DNA from: Azoarcus_F sp048158365
GTDB lineage: Bacteria; Pseudomonadota; Gammaproteobacteria; Burkholderiales; Rhodocyclaceae
Direction: 5' to 3' (one strand)
Length of the DNA stretch: 64,000 nucleotides
NCBI GenBank assembly: GCA_048158365.1
Contig: JBLLNL010000001.1
The position numbers were made by a program, and so were the translations under genes. Numbering within the stretch: the first letter of the stretch is position 1; the number at the start of each line of letters is the position of its first letter. The notes under the pieces are model-generated. The model searched no databases, was not told the origin of the DNA, and saw only the letters and a list, made by a program, of their open reading frames with translations. Positions 44,636 through 53,610 of the stretch are shown here, piece by piece.

Positions 44636-45136
44636 ATGTCACAAGCCCCGATCACTCACGAAGAATTCACCCGCGCGTTCCGCAACTCGCTGGGCATGTT
44701 TGCCACCGGCATCACGGTGATCGCCACCCGCGCGGTCAGCGGCGAGCCGATCGGTCTCACGGTCAATTCGTTCAACTCGGTGTCGCTCGATCCGCCGCTG
44801 ATCGTATGGAGCCTGGCCAACACCTTGCCCAGTCGACCGGCGTTCGAGCAGTGTGAGTACTATTCGGTCAATGTGCTGGCGGCCGACCAGATGCACCTGT
44901 CGCAGATCTTCGCGTCCCGCTCCGACGACAAGTTCGCCGGGCTCGATCTGGACGAAGGGCTCTACGGCGTGCCCCTGTTGCGCGATTGCTGCGCCCGTTT
45001 CGAATGCCGCAACATCATTCGCCACCCAGGCGGCGACCATGTGTTGTTCATCTCCGAGGTGGTCCGCTTCGATCGCGAAGATCGGGAACCGCTGGTCTTC
45101 CAGGGCGGCGCGTATCGGACCCTCGCGCCGCTGTGA
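44636..45136 (+). CDS. Flavin reductase-like FMN-binding domain protein
   Basis: This is a 166-residue single-domain protein of the flavin reductase family, which supplies reduced FMN or FAD to two-component monooxygenases. FRNSLGMFATGITVIAT, GLTVNSFNSVSLDPPLIVWSL and the late LVFQGGAYRTL are characteristic. The ATG at 44636 begins the domain. No oxygenase gene is adjacent, so its partner is unknown. Confidence 0.88.
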   Translation: MSQAPITHEEFTRAFRNSLGMFATGITVIATRAVSGEPIGLTVNSFNSVSLDPPLIVWSLANTLPSRPAFEQCEYYSVNVLAADQMHLSQIFASRSDDKFAGLDLDEGLYGVPLLRDCCARFECRNIIRHPGGDHVLFISEVVRFDREDREPLVFQGGAYRTLAPL

Positions 45137-45160
45137 GGGTGCGGCCGACGCCGACGACGG

Positions 45161-46228
45161 TCAGTTGTCCGGCGTGCCGGTGACCGGCTCGGCGAGTTTC
45201 TGCAGCATCGAGTGCACCGCGCGGATCTGGCTCCCTTCGCGGGTCGGATAGTCGTCGTCGGTGTAGCCCCACCAGTCCCAGCATCCTGCCGGGTTGAACA
45301 CCCAGCGCCGCGATCCCCACGCAAAGCCGTCGCGCGCGCGGACCTGCGGATAGAGCACGATCAGATCGTTCGCCTCTGCCCACTCGTTGTATCCGGCACC
45401 GGTCACGAAGTCGAGCCCGATCGCGTCTGCGCCCTGGAGGCAGCCGTGAAAGGCGACGTGGACCCTGCAACCGCCGGCTTCGCACGCGCGGGGCACGTAC
45501 ACGAAGGCGGTGTCCGCCATGCTCAGATCGACCGGTGCGCGAGGTTGCGTGTGCGGCGCCTGGTCGAAGCGGCGCAGGCTCGCTTCCCGTGCAGGGGTCC
45601 GCGGCGCCAGCGGCCCGACCAGATGCGCAAGCATCTCGCCCGCCGCGTCGAACTCGCCGCAGCGGTTGATGAACGGTGGATCCGTGCTGGGGCACGCGTT
45701 CGCCGACTGCGCCGCGACCGAGATCATCGCGTGCCCGGCATCGGGCAGTGTCACGAACGTCAGCGCATCCTCGGCCACGTGCGCCCGGTAGAACGTGACC
45801 AGCGAGTCGACGACCGTTCTTTCCACGACGTGGTCGGCGTCACCGGAAAACACCCATACCCGATCGTCGCGCAGCCCCTCGATTGGATCGATGCGACCCG
45901 CCGCGACCTGCTGGCGGACCCGCTCCAATGTGCGTGCCAGTTCGGGCACGGGGTTGGCGTCGTCGGGCGTCATGCAGTTGCTCAGGGCCCGACGCGCGTC
46001 GCCCTCGGCGCAGTCGTACGGACCGGCTGCGATGACGCCTGCCCCACCGACCATTGCGGAATGCGCGACCTGGAACTGCGTCGCCATGTAACCCCCGGCC
46101 GACACGCCCGACACGGAGAGCCCGTTCAGGTCGGCGCCCAGACCTGTCAGGGGTTCCGCGTTCGCCGCGCCCGCGGCCAGCGCGAACAGCAGGACCGACA
46201 CCGGATGGGACGCATGCATGGATTTCAT
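45161..46228 (-). CDS. Secreted PHB depolymerase-like esterase (type 2 catalytic domain)
   Basis: This is a 355-residue secreted or periplasmic hydrolase. A signal peptide covers about 1-24. The lipase box GVSAGGYMA gives the nucleophile Ser, SGDADHVV the Asp and LPDAGHAM a candidate His. AFHGCLQG, the oxyanion-hole His motif, lies downstream of the triad, the circularly permuted order of type 2 PHA depolymerases. No substrate-binding domain follows. The ATG at 46228 is chosen over a TTG four codons upstream, though ribosome sites are weak for both. Polymer specificity is inferred. Confidence 0.8.
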   Translation of the reverse strand: MKSMHASHPVSVLLFALAAGAANAEPLTGLGADLNGLSVSGVSAGGYMATQFQVAHSAMVGGAGVIAAGPYDCAEGDARRALSNCMTPDDANPVPELARTLERVRQQVAAGRIDPIEGLRDDRVWVFSGDADHVVERTVVDSLVTFYRAHVAEDALTFVTLPDAGHAMISVAAQSANACPSTDPPFINRCGEFDAAGEMLAHLVGPLAPRTPAREASLRRFDQAPHTQPRAPVDLSMADTAFVYVPRACEAGGCRVHVAFHGCLQGADAIGLDFVTGAGYNEWAEANDLIVLYPQVRARDGFAWGSRRWVFNPAGCWDWWGYTDDDYPTREGSQIRAVHSMLQKLAEPVTGTPDN

Positions 46229-46496
46229 TGGGACTCGCAACGACGGATGAAGGCGTCCCTGCAGGTTATCAGAGCCGGGCTCGACACGGTGGATCGTCCG
46301 GTCAGATCTCGATCGACGTTACGAGTCATGGAGCGGGTGATGGGAACAGATTCAAGCATCCGGTCGCTCCTGCCGCCCCACGAGACCATGGACCCCCGCG
46401 TTTGTCGGTTTTGCGTAAGCAATGTCTGCTTGTGACGACTATGAGTACAGGATCCGCGTTGTGTCCGATCAATGAATCGAAAAACTGGAATCTGAA

Positions 46497-46706
46497 TTGA
46501 ACAAGATAATCGCGGGAATGATGGCCGGCCTTGCAGCGACCGGGGTGCTTTCGGTACTGATGTCGATAAAACGGATGATGGGCGCCGGACTGTTCGGCCT
46601 GCAGATGCCAAGCGGGGTCGTCATGGTGCCGGTGGGCACGCCGATGCCATACGCCATCTTCGGCATTGCGCCAGGACAGAGTCTCGGCAGAGTGGCCGCA
46701 CCATAA
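46497..46706 (+). pseudogene. Relic of a DUF6789-like membrane protein
   Basis: The frame starts with TTG and reads NKIIAGMMAGLAATGVLSVLM, the usual opening of small DUF6789-type membrane proteins. It then passes to a segment resembling their C-terminus (GAGLFGLQM, then a late IFGIAPGQSLG). The middle, normally about 80 residues, is missing, so an internal deletion is the simplest reading. The similarity is from memory of the family pattern and short, hence moderate confidence. Confidence 0.4.
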
Positions 46707-46719
46707 GGAACATTGCCGA

Positions 46720-48396
46720 GTGCACAACAACTTCATCCTCTTTTCAGTCGGATCGCTGCTGCTGACCGCACTGGTAGCCGTATTCTGGACGCCGGTACTC
46801 TGGTTACTGGCACTCATTTTGCCGCTCATCGGCATCGGTCTGCACGATACGTTCCAGTCACATCACTCCCTGCGGCGCAACTACCCGTTGTTCGGGCGTG
46901 GTCGCTGGTTCATGGAGTGGTTGCGTCCGTTCATTCGCCAGTACCTGCTCGAGTCCGACACGGACGGCACGCCCATCAATCGCATGTTCCGCAATATCGT
47001 CTATCAGCGCGCCAAGGGGGCACTGGAGACGGTACCTTTTGGTACGCGGGTCGATACCTATCGCACCGGCTATGAGTGGATTGGTCATTCGTTGTCGGCC
47101 ATCGATGTAAAGTCCATCGATATGGATCTACGCGTCGTGGTGGGCGGATCGCAGTGTACGCAGCCCTACGCTGCAAGCATATTCAATATCTCGGCGATGA
47201 GTTTCGGCGCGCTCAGCCCTAATGCCATCCTGGCGCTGAACGGTGGCGCCAGGGACGGCGGTTTCTACCACAATACCGGCGAGGGTGGACTCAGTCCCTA
47301 CCACCTGGAGCCAGGCGGTGATCTGGTGTGGCAGATCGGCACCGGTTATTTCGGCTGCCGGGACGAAGCAGGCAACTTCTCATCGGACGCGTTTGCCGAA
47401 AAGGCAATCCTGCCCAATATCAAGATGATCGAAATCAAGCTATCTCAGGGCGCCAAGCCAGGGCATGGCGGGATCCTCCCTGCCGACAAAAACACCCCGG
47501 AGATCGCGGCGATTCGCGGTGTGCCCGTCGCCACCCAGGTTGACTCTCCACCCACTCACACCGCTTTCTCCAGCCCACATGGACTACTCGCATTCATCGC
47601 CCGCTTACGTGAGCTTTCCGGTGGCAAACCGGTGGGCTTCAAGCTCTCGGTCGGACGCAAGAGTGAGTTTGTCGCGATCTGCAAGGCGATGGTGCAAAGC
47701 GGTACGCTGCCCGACTTCATCACCGTCGACGGCGGTGAGGGGGGCACTGGCGCCGCACCACTGGAGTACAGCAACTCGGTCGGCATGCCGCTGCGCGAGG
47801 CACTTGCCTTCGTCGACGACTGTCTGACTGGTTTCGGCCTGCGTCGCGATATTCGCGTTATCGCCTCCGGCAAGGTGCTCACCGGCTTTCACCTGGTAAA
47901 GAATCTGGCCCTGGGAGCGGACATCTGCAACAGTGCGCGGGGGATGATGCTGGCACTGGGCTGTGTGCAGTCGCTGACCTGCAACAGCAATCACTGCCCC
48001 TCCGGCGTGGCCACCCAGAACCCCCGGCTCTTCCGGGGGCTGGTGGTGAGCGACAAGCGCCAGCGGGTCGCCCAGTATCACCACAAGACCGTGCATGCCA
48101 CTGCCGAGATCATCGCTTCGGCCGGTCTGTGCCACACCGCCGAACTGACCCGCACCCATATCTATCGTCGCGTCAGTCAGGAAGCGGTGCGACGCTACGA
48201 TGAGATCTTCCCCTACCTCAAAGATGGCTGTCTGCTGTCCGACGAAGCGCCCGAGTCCTGGCGCTTGTATCTTGACGAGGCCAAGCCGGACAGTTTCATG
48301 CCGACACGCTGCCTGACCGAGATCGATAGTCAATACGATGAGGTGGTGCAGTGTGTGGACCTGCCCCGCGCAAACATGGATGTCGGAGCGCATTGA
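46720..48396 (+). CDS. FMN-binding glutamate synthase-domain protein, membrane-anchored
   Basis: This is a 558-residue protein with an N-terminal pair of hydrophobic helices (about 5-45) and a GltB-type FMN barrel. Motifs include NTGEGGLSPYHLEPGGDLVWQIGTGYF, GGEGGTGAAPLEYSNSVGMPL for FMN, and a Cys-rich CNSNHCPSGVATQ segment that in glutamate synthase ligates a 3Fe-4S cluster. It lacks the glutaminase domain, so it is not a complete glutamate synthase; stand-alone versions have unknown redox roles. A GTG at 46720, after AAGGAA, is the likely start. Confidence 0.85.
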   Translation: MHNNFILFSVGSLLLTALVAVFWTPVLWLLALILPLIGIGLHDTFQSHHSLRRNYPLFGRGRWFMEWLRPFIRQYLLESDTDGTPINRMFRNIVYQRAKGALETVPFGTRVDTYRTGYEWIGHSLSAIDVKSIDMDLRVVVGGSQCTQPYAASIFNISAMSFGALSPNAILALNGGARDGGFYHNTGEGGLSPYHLEPGGDLVWQIGTGYFGCRDEAGNFSSDAFAEKAILPNIKMIEIKLSQGAKPGHGGILPADKNTPEIAAIRGVPVATQVDSPPTHTAFSSPHGLLAFIARLRELSGGKPVGFKLSVGRKSEFVAICKAMVQSGTLPDFITVDGGEGGTGAAPLEYSNSVGMPLREALAFVDDCLTGFGLRRDIRVIASGKVLTGFHLVKNLALGADICNSARGMMLALGCVQSLTCNSNHCPSGVATQNPRLFRGLVVSDKRQRVAQYHHKTVHATAEIIASAGLCHTAELTRTHIYRRVSQEAVRRYDEIFPYLKDGCLLSDEAPESWRLYLDEAKPDSFMPTRCLTEIDSQYDEVVQCVDLPRANMDVGAH

Positions 48397-48494
48397 AAGT
48401 CACCTGGTTTTTGCAGGTACTGGGCGTTGAATTCAGTCCAGCAATGGCTGGCTCCGACTGGAACGTTTCGCAGGAACAGATGCCTGGCGCGCAG

Positions 48495-48518
48495 AATCTC
48501 ATCAAAAATGATGAGATT
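48495..48518 (+). terminator. Hairpin downstream of the glutamate-synthase-like gene
   Basis: AATCTCATCA-AAAA-TGATGAGATT is a perfect 10-bp stem with a 4-base loop, 98 bp past the stop. It lacks a T-tract, so it may be a bidirectional or weak terminator. Confidence 0.4.
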
Positions 48519-48533
48519 CCATGAAAGCTAGAA

Positions 48534-48552
48534 TGGAGCGGGTGAAGGAATC
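48534..48552 (+). repeat. Degenerate att site (left end of island)
   Basis: TGGAGCGGGTGAAGGAATC repeats the 3' end of the tRNA-Gly gene (51436-51455 on the plus strand), with 15 identical bases, then one missing G, then AATC. Same orientation and a 2.9-kb separation fit the left junction left by a tRNA-targeting integrase. Confidence 0.6.
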
Positions 48553-48922
48553 AGAAGATTGAGACCAACCTATTGATTCACAGAGATTTTTCCCGCATGG
48601 CTTACAGCCATAGTACCGCATTATGTACCACCGCCGCACACCAGGCAACGAGTCCTAGTCCACCAAGGTCTGAGTAACGCCAGCGACTGCCACGGAACGC
48701 TATGCCAAGCCGGTCGATAGACCGCTCCGCTGATCCACCTGGCGCAGTCAGACGTGCCGCAGCACGGGGCCTCGCCACAGCCAGTCATCATCCTCCGCTG
48801 GCGAGGACGTTCCCCTTACGCCTGATTAGAAGGATGCAAGATATTAAACCATGATCCTATTTTTCAAGCGCCAACTTATCTTCGAACTACACAATGATTA
48901 GATGGCGTTGTATATTTAGCTC

Positions 48923-49681
48923 ATGAGTAGAACTAAAAGGTATCAGGTAATCAAGAGTCTGCAAGCGACGCTCCCCCGCGGAGCGCCGTTCGACCTGCCT
49001 GTGCTCCAATCTTTTGGCGTCTCCCCCCAACTGGCAGCCCGCTACGTGGAGAGCGGGTGGCTGGTGCGCCTGGGACACGGGGTCTATGCCTTCCCCAACG
49101 ATGCCTTTGACGTGAACGGGGCGCTGCTTTTCCTGCAACGGCGCGTGGCCAGCCTGCATGTCGGCGGCAAAAGCGCGCTGGCCTTGCAGGGGGTGCGCCA
49201 CAACCTGGGCGTGCGCGACACGCTGGTGCTCTGGGGCGAGGCCCGTTTCGCGCTGCCAACCTGGTTCACGGAGCGTTTCCCGGCCCGCTATGTGAATGCC
49301 CGGCTGTTCGATTGGTCCGACCCCGACGTGGCCGAAGCCACCCTGCACACCCCGCCCGGACAAACGCAGGGGCTGCGCGTGGCCGTGCCTGAGCGTGCCA
49401 CGCTGGAACTGCTGTACGAGGCTGGCACCGGGCAAAGCCTGGAGGAAGTGCGCCATCTGTTTGATGGCCTGCGCTCGCCTCGCAAGGCGTTGTTGGGACA
49501 GTTGCTGTCCTGCTGCACCAGCGTGAAGGCCGTGCGCCTGTTCCTGACCTGGGCGCGTGAGACCAGCCTTCTGGATGTCGATGACCTGCTGCAACAGTAC
49601 CCGGTACGCACGGGCAGCGACAAGCGCTGGATGAGCCGCCTCGATGACGGCACATTGCTCAGTCTGAAACCCAATGGATAA
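48923..49681 (+). CDS. abiEi: AbiEi-type antitoxin of a type IV toxin-antitoxin system
   Basis: This is a 252-residue protein. The N-terminal winged-helix region (about 10-60, with YVESGWLVRLGHGVYAF) represses its own promoter in studied AbiEi proteins, and the C-terminal part neutralises the toxin. LHVGGKSALALQG and the late arginine-rich region match the AbiEi_3 form. No ribosome site precedes the ATG, so it may be leaderless or start elsewhere. The toxin gene overlaps by 8 bp. Base composition is lower in GC than the core genes. Confidence 0.85.
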   Translation: MSRTKRYQVIKSLQATLPRGAPFDLPVLQSFGVSPQLAARYVESGWLVRLGHGVYAFPNDAFDVNGALLFLQRRVASLHVGGKSALALQGVRHNLGVRDTLVLWGEARFALPTWFTERFPARYVNARLFDWSDPDVAEATLHTPPGQTQGLRVAVPERATLELLYEAGTGQSLEEVRHLFDGLRSPRKALLGQLLSCCTSVKAVRLFLTWARETSLLDVDDLLQQYPVRTGSDKRWMSRLDDGTLLSLKPNG

Positions 49682-50600
49682 GCACTACGCAGACACGGTT
49701 CGTCTGTTGTTGGACATCGCTCCCGAGGTGTTCGCCAACGACATTTTTGCCATGAAGGGCGGCACGGCCATCAACCTGTTCGTACAGGACATGCCTCGTT
49801 TGTCGGTGGACATCGATGTGGTCTATCTGCCTTGGCAGGATTCCCGAGAGCAGGCGCTGCAGGCGATCAACCAGGAACTGGCTGCGATTGCCGAGCGGGT
49901 GACATTGCTGGGGGTGCAGACGCGCCTGATCCGCAGCAAGGACCTGTGGGACACCAAACTGGTCGCGGAGAACGAGATCAGCCAGGTGAAGGTTGAGGTC
50001 AATGTCGTGTTCCGCGGCAGTGTGCTGCCGGTCGTCCGCCAGCTATTGAGTGCCAGACCCCGCGATCTGTTCGGGGTGGAGTTTGCTGTGCCAACGCTGG
50101 ACACTGCGGAACTCTATGCTGGCAAGCTCGTTGCAGCGTTGGATCGGCAGCATCCCCGCGACCTGTTCGATGTCTGGCGACTGTTTGAGACCGGCGAGAT
50201 GACCGACGCGATGGTCGAGTGCTTCGTCGTCTATCTGGCCGGACACAACCGACCCACCCATGAAGTGCTGTTCGGCAACGACAAGGACATCACCGCCGAG
50301 TACGAGCGAGCCTTCGTTGGGATGACGGAGCTGGAATGTCCGCTGGAGCACTTGCTGAAAACACGCAGGCGGCTGAGGCACGAACTGCCACGGCGTCTGA
50401 GCGCGGCCCACCGTCAATTCCTGAGTGGCCTGGCACGCGCGCAACCCCAGTGGTCACTGCTGCAATGCACGCATGCAGAGCAACTTCCGGCACTGCGCTG
50501 GAAGCTCGCCAACCTGGAGACCTTTCAGAGGCGACGACTACGTGATTTCACCGCACAAGCGGATGCGTTGGACGCGGCGCTGGCTGAGACTCAACCATAG
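49674..50600 (+). CDS. abiEii: AbiEii nucleotidyltransferase toxin
   Basis: This is a 308-residue toxin of the DNA polymerase-beta-like nucleotidyltransferase fold, which in characterised relatives adds nucleotides to tRNA and halts growth, aborting phage infection. The catalytic pattern MKGGTAINLF (Gly29-Gly30, Asn34) and LSVDIDVVY (Asp46, Asp48) is intact, with AELYAGKLVAALDRQHPRDLFDVW as the family second motif. The gene overlaps the antitoxin by 8 bp. It appears complete, unlike the rest of the island cargo. Confidence 0.88.
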   Translation: MDKHYADTVRLLLDIAPEVFANDIFAMKGGTAINLFVQDMPRLSVDIDVVYLPWQDSREQALQAINQELAAIAERVTLLGVQTRLIRSKDLWDTKLVAENEISQVKVEVNVVFRGSVLPVVRQLLSARPRDLFGVEFAVPTLDTAELYAGKLVAALDRQHPRDLFDVWRLFETGEMTDAMVECFVVYLAGHNRPTHEVLFGNDKDITAEYERAFVGMTELECPLEHLLKTRRRLRHELPRRLSAAHRQFLSGLARAQPQWSLLQCTHAEQLPALRWKLANLETFQRRRLRDFTAQADALDAALAETQP

Positions 50601-50645
50601 GCGCTCTTGGCTGGGCGGCAGCGTGCAGAGGAGCCTCAAACGCCT

Positions 50646-50972
50646 GTCGAACCTCTCTTGGTATCGGCGGGTGAGTCGCTTTCAGGACTTCAAGATGGTC
50701 GCTTCGATCTCGGGATCTCCCTGCAGGACCATGTGCCGTTACCGCTACACGGACTGCCGCTGTGGCGTGGCAACCTGGCTGTGGCACTGCCTCCTCAATC
50801 CCCACTGGCGAGTCATAAGCCCATCGCGCCGGATGAACTGATGGATGTTTCTTTGCTGCGCTGGCAGGGCGAGCCGTGCGCAGCTTTGGATGAACGAATT
50901 TCCATGGCCAGAAGGAGGTTCTCCATCCAGGTCGTCACCTCATTCGAGATGATGGCCATGGTTGATGCCCTT
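50646..50972 (+). pseudogene. Fragment of a LysR-type regulator (effector domain)
   Basis: The translation LLVSAGESLSGLQDGRFDLGI, LWRGNLAVALPPQSPLASHKPI and VTSFEMMAMVDALG matches the middle of a LysR substrate-binding domain. The DNA-binding N-terminus and the end are absent; the fragment meets an integrase fragment from the opposite strand at about 50965. A frame continues through both but is chimeric. Confidence 0.65.
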
Positions 50973-51197
50973 GGCAAGCAAGGCACGCGCTTCGTCCCGC
51001 AAATTACGGGCTTCACGCAGCGACAGCTCGGGATAGCTACCCAGGGAGATGCGGGCGCGCTGGCCAACCCATGTGTACCGAAAGTGCCAGAGTTTGGCAC
51101 CGTTGGCCGATACGAAGAGTGAGAGGCCGTTGAAGTCGGCGATGGTGTAGGGCTTGCCGGTGGCCTTGGCCTGCCGAGCCATCATGTCGGTGAGCAT
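50961..51197 (-). pseudogene. 5' fragment of a tRNA-targeting tyrosine integrase
   Basis: About 79 residues of the N-terminal DUF4102 arm-binding domain of P4/CP4-57-type integrases are present (YTIADFNGLSLFVSANGAKLWHFRYTW, RISLGSYPELSLREAR). The core-binding and catalytic domains are gone, cut off at the LysR fragment. It starts about 240 bp from the tRNA-Gly and reads away from it, the standard place for the integrase of an island at a tRNA 3' end. It cannot excise anything now. Confidence 0.8.
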
Positions 51198-51435
51198 GGG
51201 TCCAACTCCTCAGAGATGAGTTGGACCCAATGTTCGATACCGTCGCCTGGCTCCTCCAGCAACAATGCGGCACGGGGGCTGACCGCATTGGATGTACCAC
51301 TTTATGTACCGAAATGTACCGGCAGTCAGTGGATTTTGCTGGATGTCACTGGATCGAGATTCTGTAAAATTCTTAATCGTGACAACAACTTATGACGCTC
51401 TCTGGATTTCCTTGGAAGTCCCTGGAAAGTCATCG
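51198..51435. other. Right junction of the island next to tRNA-Gly
   Basis: No gene is present. GTACC repeats (GTACCAC at 51294-51300, TTATGTACC at 51302-51310, AAATGTACC at 51312-51320) and a run of TGGA(T/A) repeats lie between the integrase start and the tRNA. They are plausible integrase arm-type sites; the TTATGTACC word recurs near the left junction. Confidence 0.4.
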
Positions 51436-51509
51436 TGGAGCGGGTGAAGGGAATCGAACCCTCGTATGCAGCTTGGGAAGCTGCCGTTCTGCCATTGAAC
51501 TACACCCGC
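51436..51509 (-). tRNA. tRNA-Gly(CCC)
   Basis: A 74-nt cloverleaf is readable on the minus strand. The acceptor GCGGGTG pairs with CACCCGC, the D-arm is GTTC/GAAC, the anticodon stem GCAGC/GCTGC holds loop TTCCCAA (anticodon CCC, reading GGG), and the T-arm is GAGGG-TTCGATT-CCCTT. Discriminator T and CCA are encoded. Its 3' end is the attachment site of the island to the left. Confidence 0.95.
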
Positions 51510-51635
51510 GCAGGCGCGAAGAGCAGCCATTCTATCGACTGGGCCGGCGGCGCGCAATCGAGCCCGGCGCATGGATGGCCGCCTTCTGGCCTCGTGCTAA
51601 ACTTTGCACCCGTTTCAGGACTTCCTTCCTTCCAG

Positions 51636-51839
51636 ATGCTGCAGCTCACGATCAACGGTCAATCAGAAACGCTGGACGACGGTGCCACGGTCGCCACCGT
51701 GCTTGCGGCGAGGCAACTCGTCGGAAAGCGGGTCGCAGTCGAGCGCAATGGCGAGATCGTGCCCAAGGGCCGCCACGCCGAAACCGTATTGACCGACGGC
51801 GACAGGCTGGAGGTGGTCGTTGCGGTCGGCGGCGGTTGA
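51636..51839 (+). CDS. thiS: Sulfur carrier protein ThiS
   Basis: This 67-residue ubiquitin-like protein carries sulfur as a C-terminal thiocarboxylate for thiazole synthesis. The chain ends in AVGGG, giving the essential terminal Gly-Gly, and MLQLTINGQSETL is the usual first strand. The ATG at 51636 gives the family length. The start of thiG lies 56 bp downstream. Confidence 0.92.
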   Translation: MLQLTINGQSETLDDGATVATVLAARQLVGKRVAVERNGEIVPKGRHAETVLTDGDRLEVVVAVGGG

Positions 51840-51895
51840 GACCGTCCCGAACGCGCCGCACATCCGTAACCGAACTCTCCACGACAGGCATGAAC

Positions 51896-52681
51896 ATGAA
51901 CGATCCCCTGGTCATCGCAGGCAAGGACTATGGCTCGCGGCTGCTGGTTGGTACCGGCAAGTACAAGGATTTCGATCAGACCCGTCACGCGATCGAGACC
52001 AGCGGCGCGCAGATCGTGACGGTCGCGATCCGCCGCATTAACATCGGCCAGAACGCGGGCGAACCGAATCTGCTCGACGTGCTGCCGCCCGAGCGCTTCA
52101 CGATCCTGCCCAACACCGCCGGCTGCTTTGACGCGGACGAGGCGGTTCGCACATTGCGCCTGGCGCGGGAACTGCTCGACGGCCATGCGCTGGTCAAGCT
52201 CGAGGTGCTCGGCGATCCGCAGACGCTGTTCCCGAACATGCCGGAGACGCTGAAGGCGGCCGCGACCCTGGTCAAGGACGGCTTCGACGTGATGGTCTAC
52301 TGCTCGGACGACCCGATCCAGGCCAAGATGCTCGAAGACATCGGTTGCGTCGCGATCATGCCGCTCGCGTCGCTGATCGGCTCCGGCATGGGCATCCTCA
52401 ATCCGTGGAACCTGCGCCTGATCATCGACCAGGCGCGCGTGCCGGTGCTGGTCGATGCGGGCGTCGGCACCGCGTCGGATGCCGCGATCGCGATGGAGCT
52501 CGGTTGCGACGGCGTGCTGATGAACACCGCGATCGCGAAGGCGAACGATCCAGTGCGGATGGCCAGCGCGATGAGGAAGGCGGTCGAGGCCGGGCGCGAG
52601 GCCTATCTGGCCGGACGCATGCCGCGCAAGCATTATTCCGCCGATCCCAGTTCGCCGACCGGCGGACTGATTGGTTCCTGA
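51896..52681 (+). CDS. thiG: Thiazole synthase ThiG
   Basis: This 261-residue TIM-barrel enzyme builds the thiazole phosphate of thiamine from 1-deoxyxylulose 5-phosphate, dehydroglycine and ThiS thiocarboxylate. SRLLVGTGKYKD, the catalytic Lys in LVKLEVLGD, LPNTAGC and GMGILNPWNLRLIID all match. ATG 51896 is preferred over 51890 because AGG lies 7 bases upstream. Confidence 0.95.
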   Translation: MNDPLVIAGKDYGSRLLVGTGKYKDFDQTRHAIETSGAQIVTVAIRRINIGQNAGEPNLLDVLPPERFTILPNTAGCFDADEAVRTLRLARELLDGHALVKLEVLGDPQTLFPNMPETLKAAATLVKDGFDVMVYCSDDPIQAKMLEDIGCVAIMPLASLIGSGMGILNPWNLRLIIDQARVPVLVDAGVGTASDAAIAMELGCDGVLMNTAIAKANDPVRMASAMRKAVEAGREAYLAGRMPRKHYSADPSSPTGGLIGS

Positions 52682-52745
52682 ACCCGGGTCCGGGCAATCG
52701 GCCGGACCCATCCCCGCCCAATTGCCGCCCGCCCGCCGCCTGATC

Positions 52746-53528
52746 ATGACCCAAGCGCACAGCCGCACGCCAACCGAAGCCCAGCCTGGCAGTGACGCTT
52801 CGAGCGTGCTCGACGATGTCCGCAGCGACGCCGACGCGCGGCAGGGAGAGGGCCGCTTCTCGAGTCGTTCGATCCGCAGCTTCGTGCTGCGTCAGGGCCG
52901 GATGACCGCGGCGCAGCAGCGCAATCTCGACCAGATGATGCCGAGCATCGGCATTGCGTATCATGCGTCGCCGCTCGACCTGGATGCAGTGTTCGGACGC
53001 ATCGCGCCCCGCATTATCGAGGTGGGATTCGGCATGGGCGAGACTACGGCGACGATCGCGGCCGAGCGCCCCGAAGACGACTTCATCGCGATCGAGGTTC
53101 ATGGGCCGGGGGTCGGAAACCTGTGCAAGCTGGTGGCCGAGCGGGGGCTGGGCAACCTGCGCATCATCCAGCATGACGCGGTCGAGGTGCTGCGCGACAT
53201 GCTCGTCGAGGGTTCTCTGGCCGGCGTGCATGTCTTCTTCCCCGATCCGTGGCACAAGAAGCGCCATCACAAGCGGCGCATCATCCAGAGGGATTTCGTC
53301 GCACTGGTGGCCTCGCGCCTCGCACCGGGGGGGTATCTGCACTGCGCGACGGACTGGCAGGAGTATGCGGAATGGATTATGGAGGTCTTGTCGGCCGAAC
53401 CCCTGCTCGCCAACACCGCCGACGGGTTTGCGCCACGTCCCGATTACCGGCCCCTGACCAAGTTCGAGAACCGCGGGCTCAGGTTGGGCCATGGCGTATG
53501 GGACCTGGTGTTCCGACGCATCGAATGA
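52746..53528 (+). CDS. trmB: tRNA (guanine-N7-)-methyltransferase TrmB
   Basis: This 260-residue SAM-dependent enzyme methylates G46 of tRNAs. After a disordered N-terminal tail (about 1-40), SIRSFVLRQGRM, the SAM loop IIEVGFGMGETT, HVFFPDPWHKKRHHKRR and TKFENRGLRLGHGVWDLVF are diagnostic. ATG 52746 is the likely start; an in-frame ATG lies 25 codons upstream inside the spacer. It follows thiG by 64 bp, an order common in betaproteobacteria. Confidence 0.95.
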   Translation: MTQAHSRTPTEAQPGSDASSVLDDVRSDADARQGEGRFSSRSIRSFVLRQGRMTAAQQRNLDQMMPSIGIAYHASPLDLDAVFGRIAPRIIEVGFGMGETTATIAAERPEDDFIAIEVHGPGVGNLCKLVAERGLGNLRIIQHDAVEVLRDMLVEGSLAGVHVFFPDPWHKKRHHKRRIIQRDFVALVASRLAPGGYLHCATDWQEYAEWIMEVLSAEPLLANTADGFAPRPDYRPLTKFENRGLRLGHGVWDLVFRRIE

Positions 53529-53610
53529 CGATCCGGCCATGCGTGTCACGGCCGGTGACAATGCAGCGTCGGCCAGTTTCCGGAAGGGCCGATAAACCGG
53601 AGAGCGGATC

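Larger units (their letters stand above)
48397..48922. other. Intergenic region at the left edge of the genomic island
   Basis: This 526-bp stretch has no gene I can support. It holds a terminator-like hairpin (48495-48518), a degenerate copy of the tRNA-Gly 3' end (48534-48552), a TTATGTACC repeat also found beside the tRNA at 51301-51310, and an 8-bp stem CCTCGCCA/TGGCGAGG (48770-48777 with 48799-48806). The last 80 bases are AT-rich and should carry the AbiE promoter. Confidence 0.5.

Noticed and set aside
46720..48396. Complete glutamate synthase large subunit
   Set aside because: The glutaminase domain and the C-terminal GXGXG domain are absent and there is no small subunit, so only the FMN-barrel family name is used.
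50607..51122. A single 171-codon gene downstream of abiEii
   Set aside because: The first two thirds are a LysR fragment and the rest is antisense to an integrase fragment; it is a chimeric frame across a junction.
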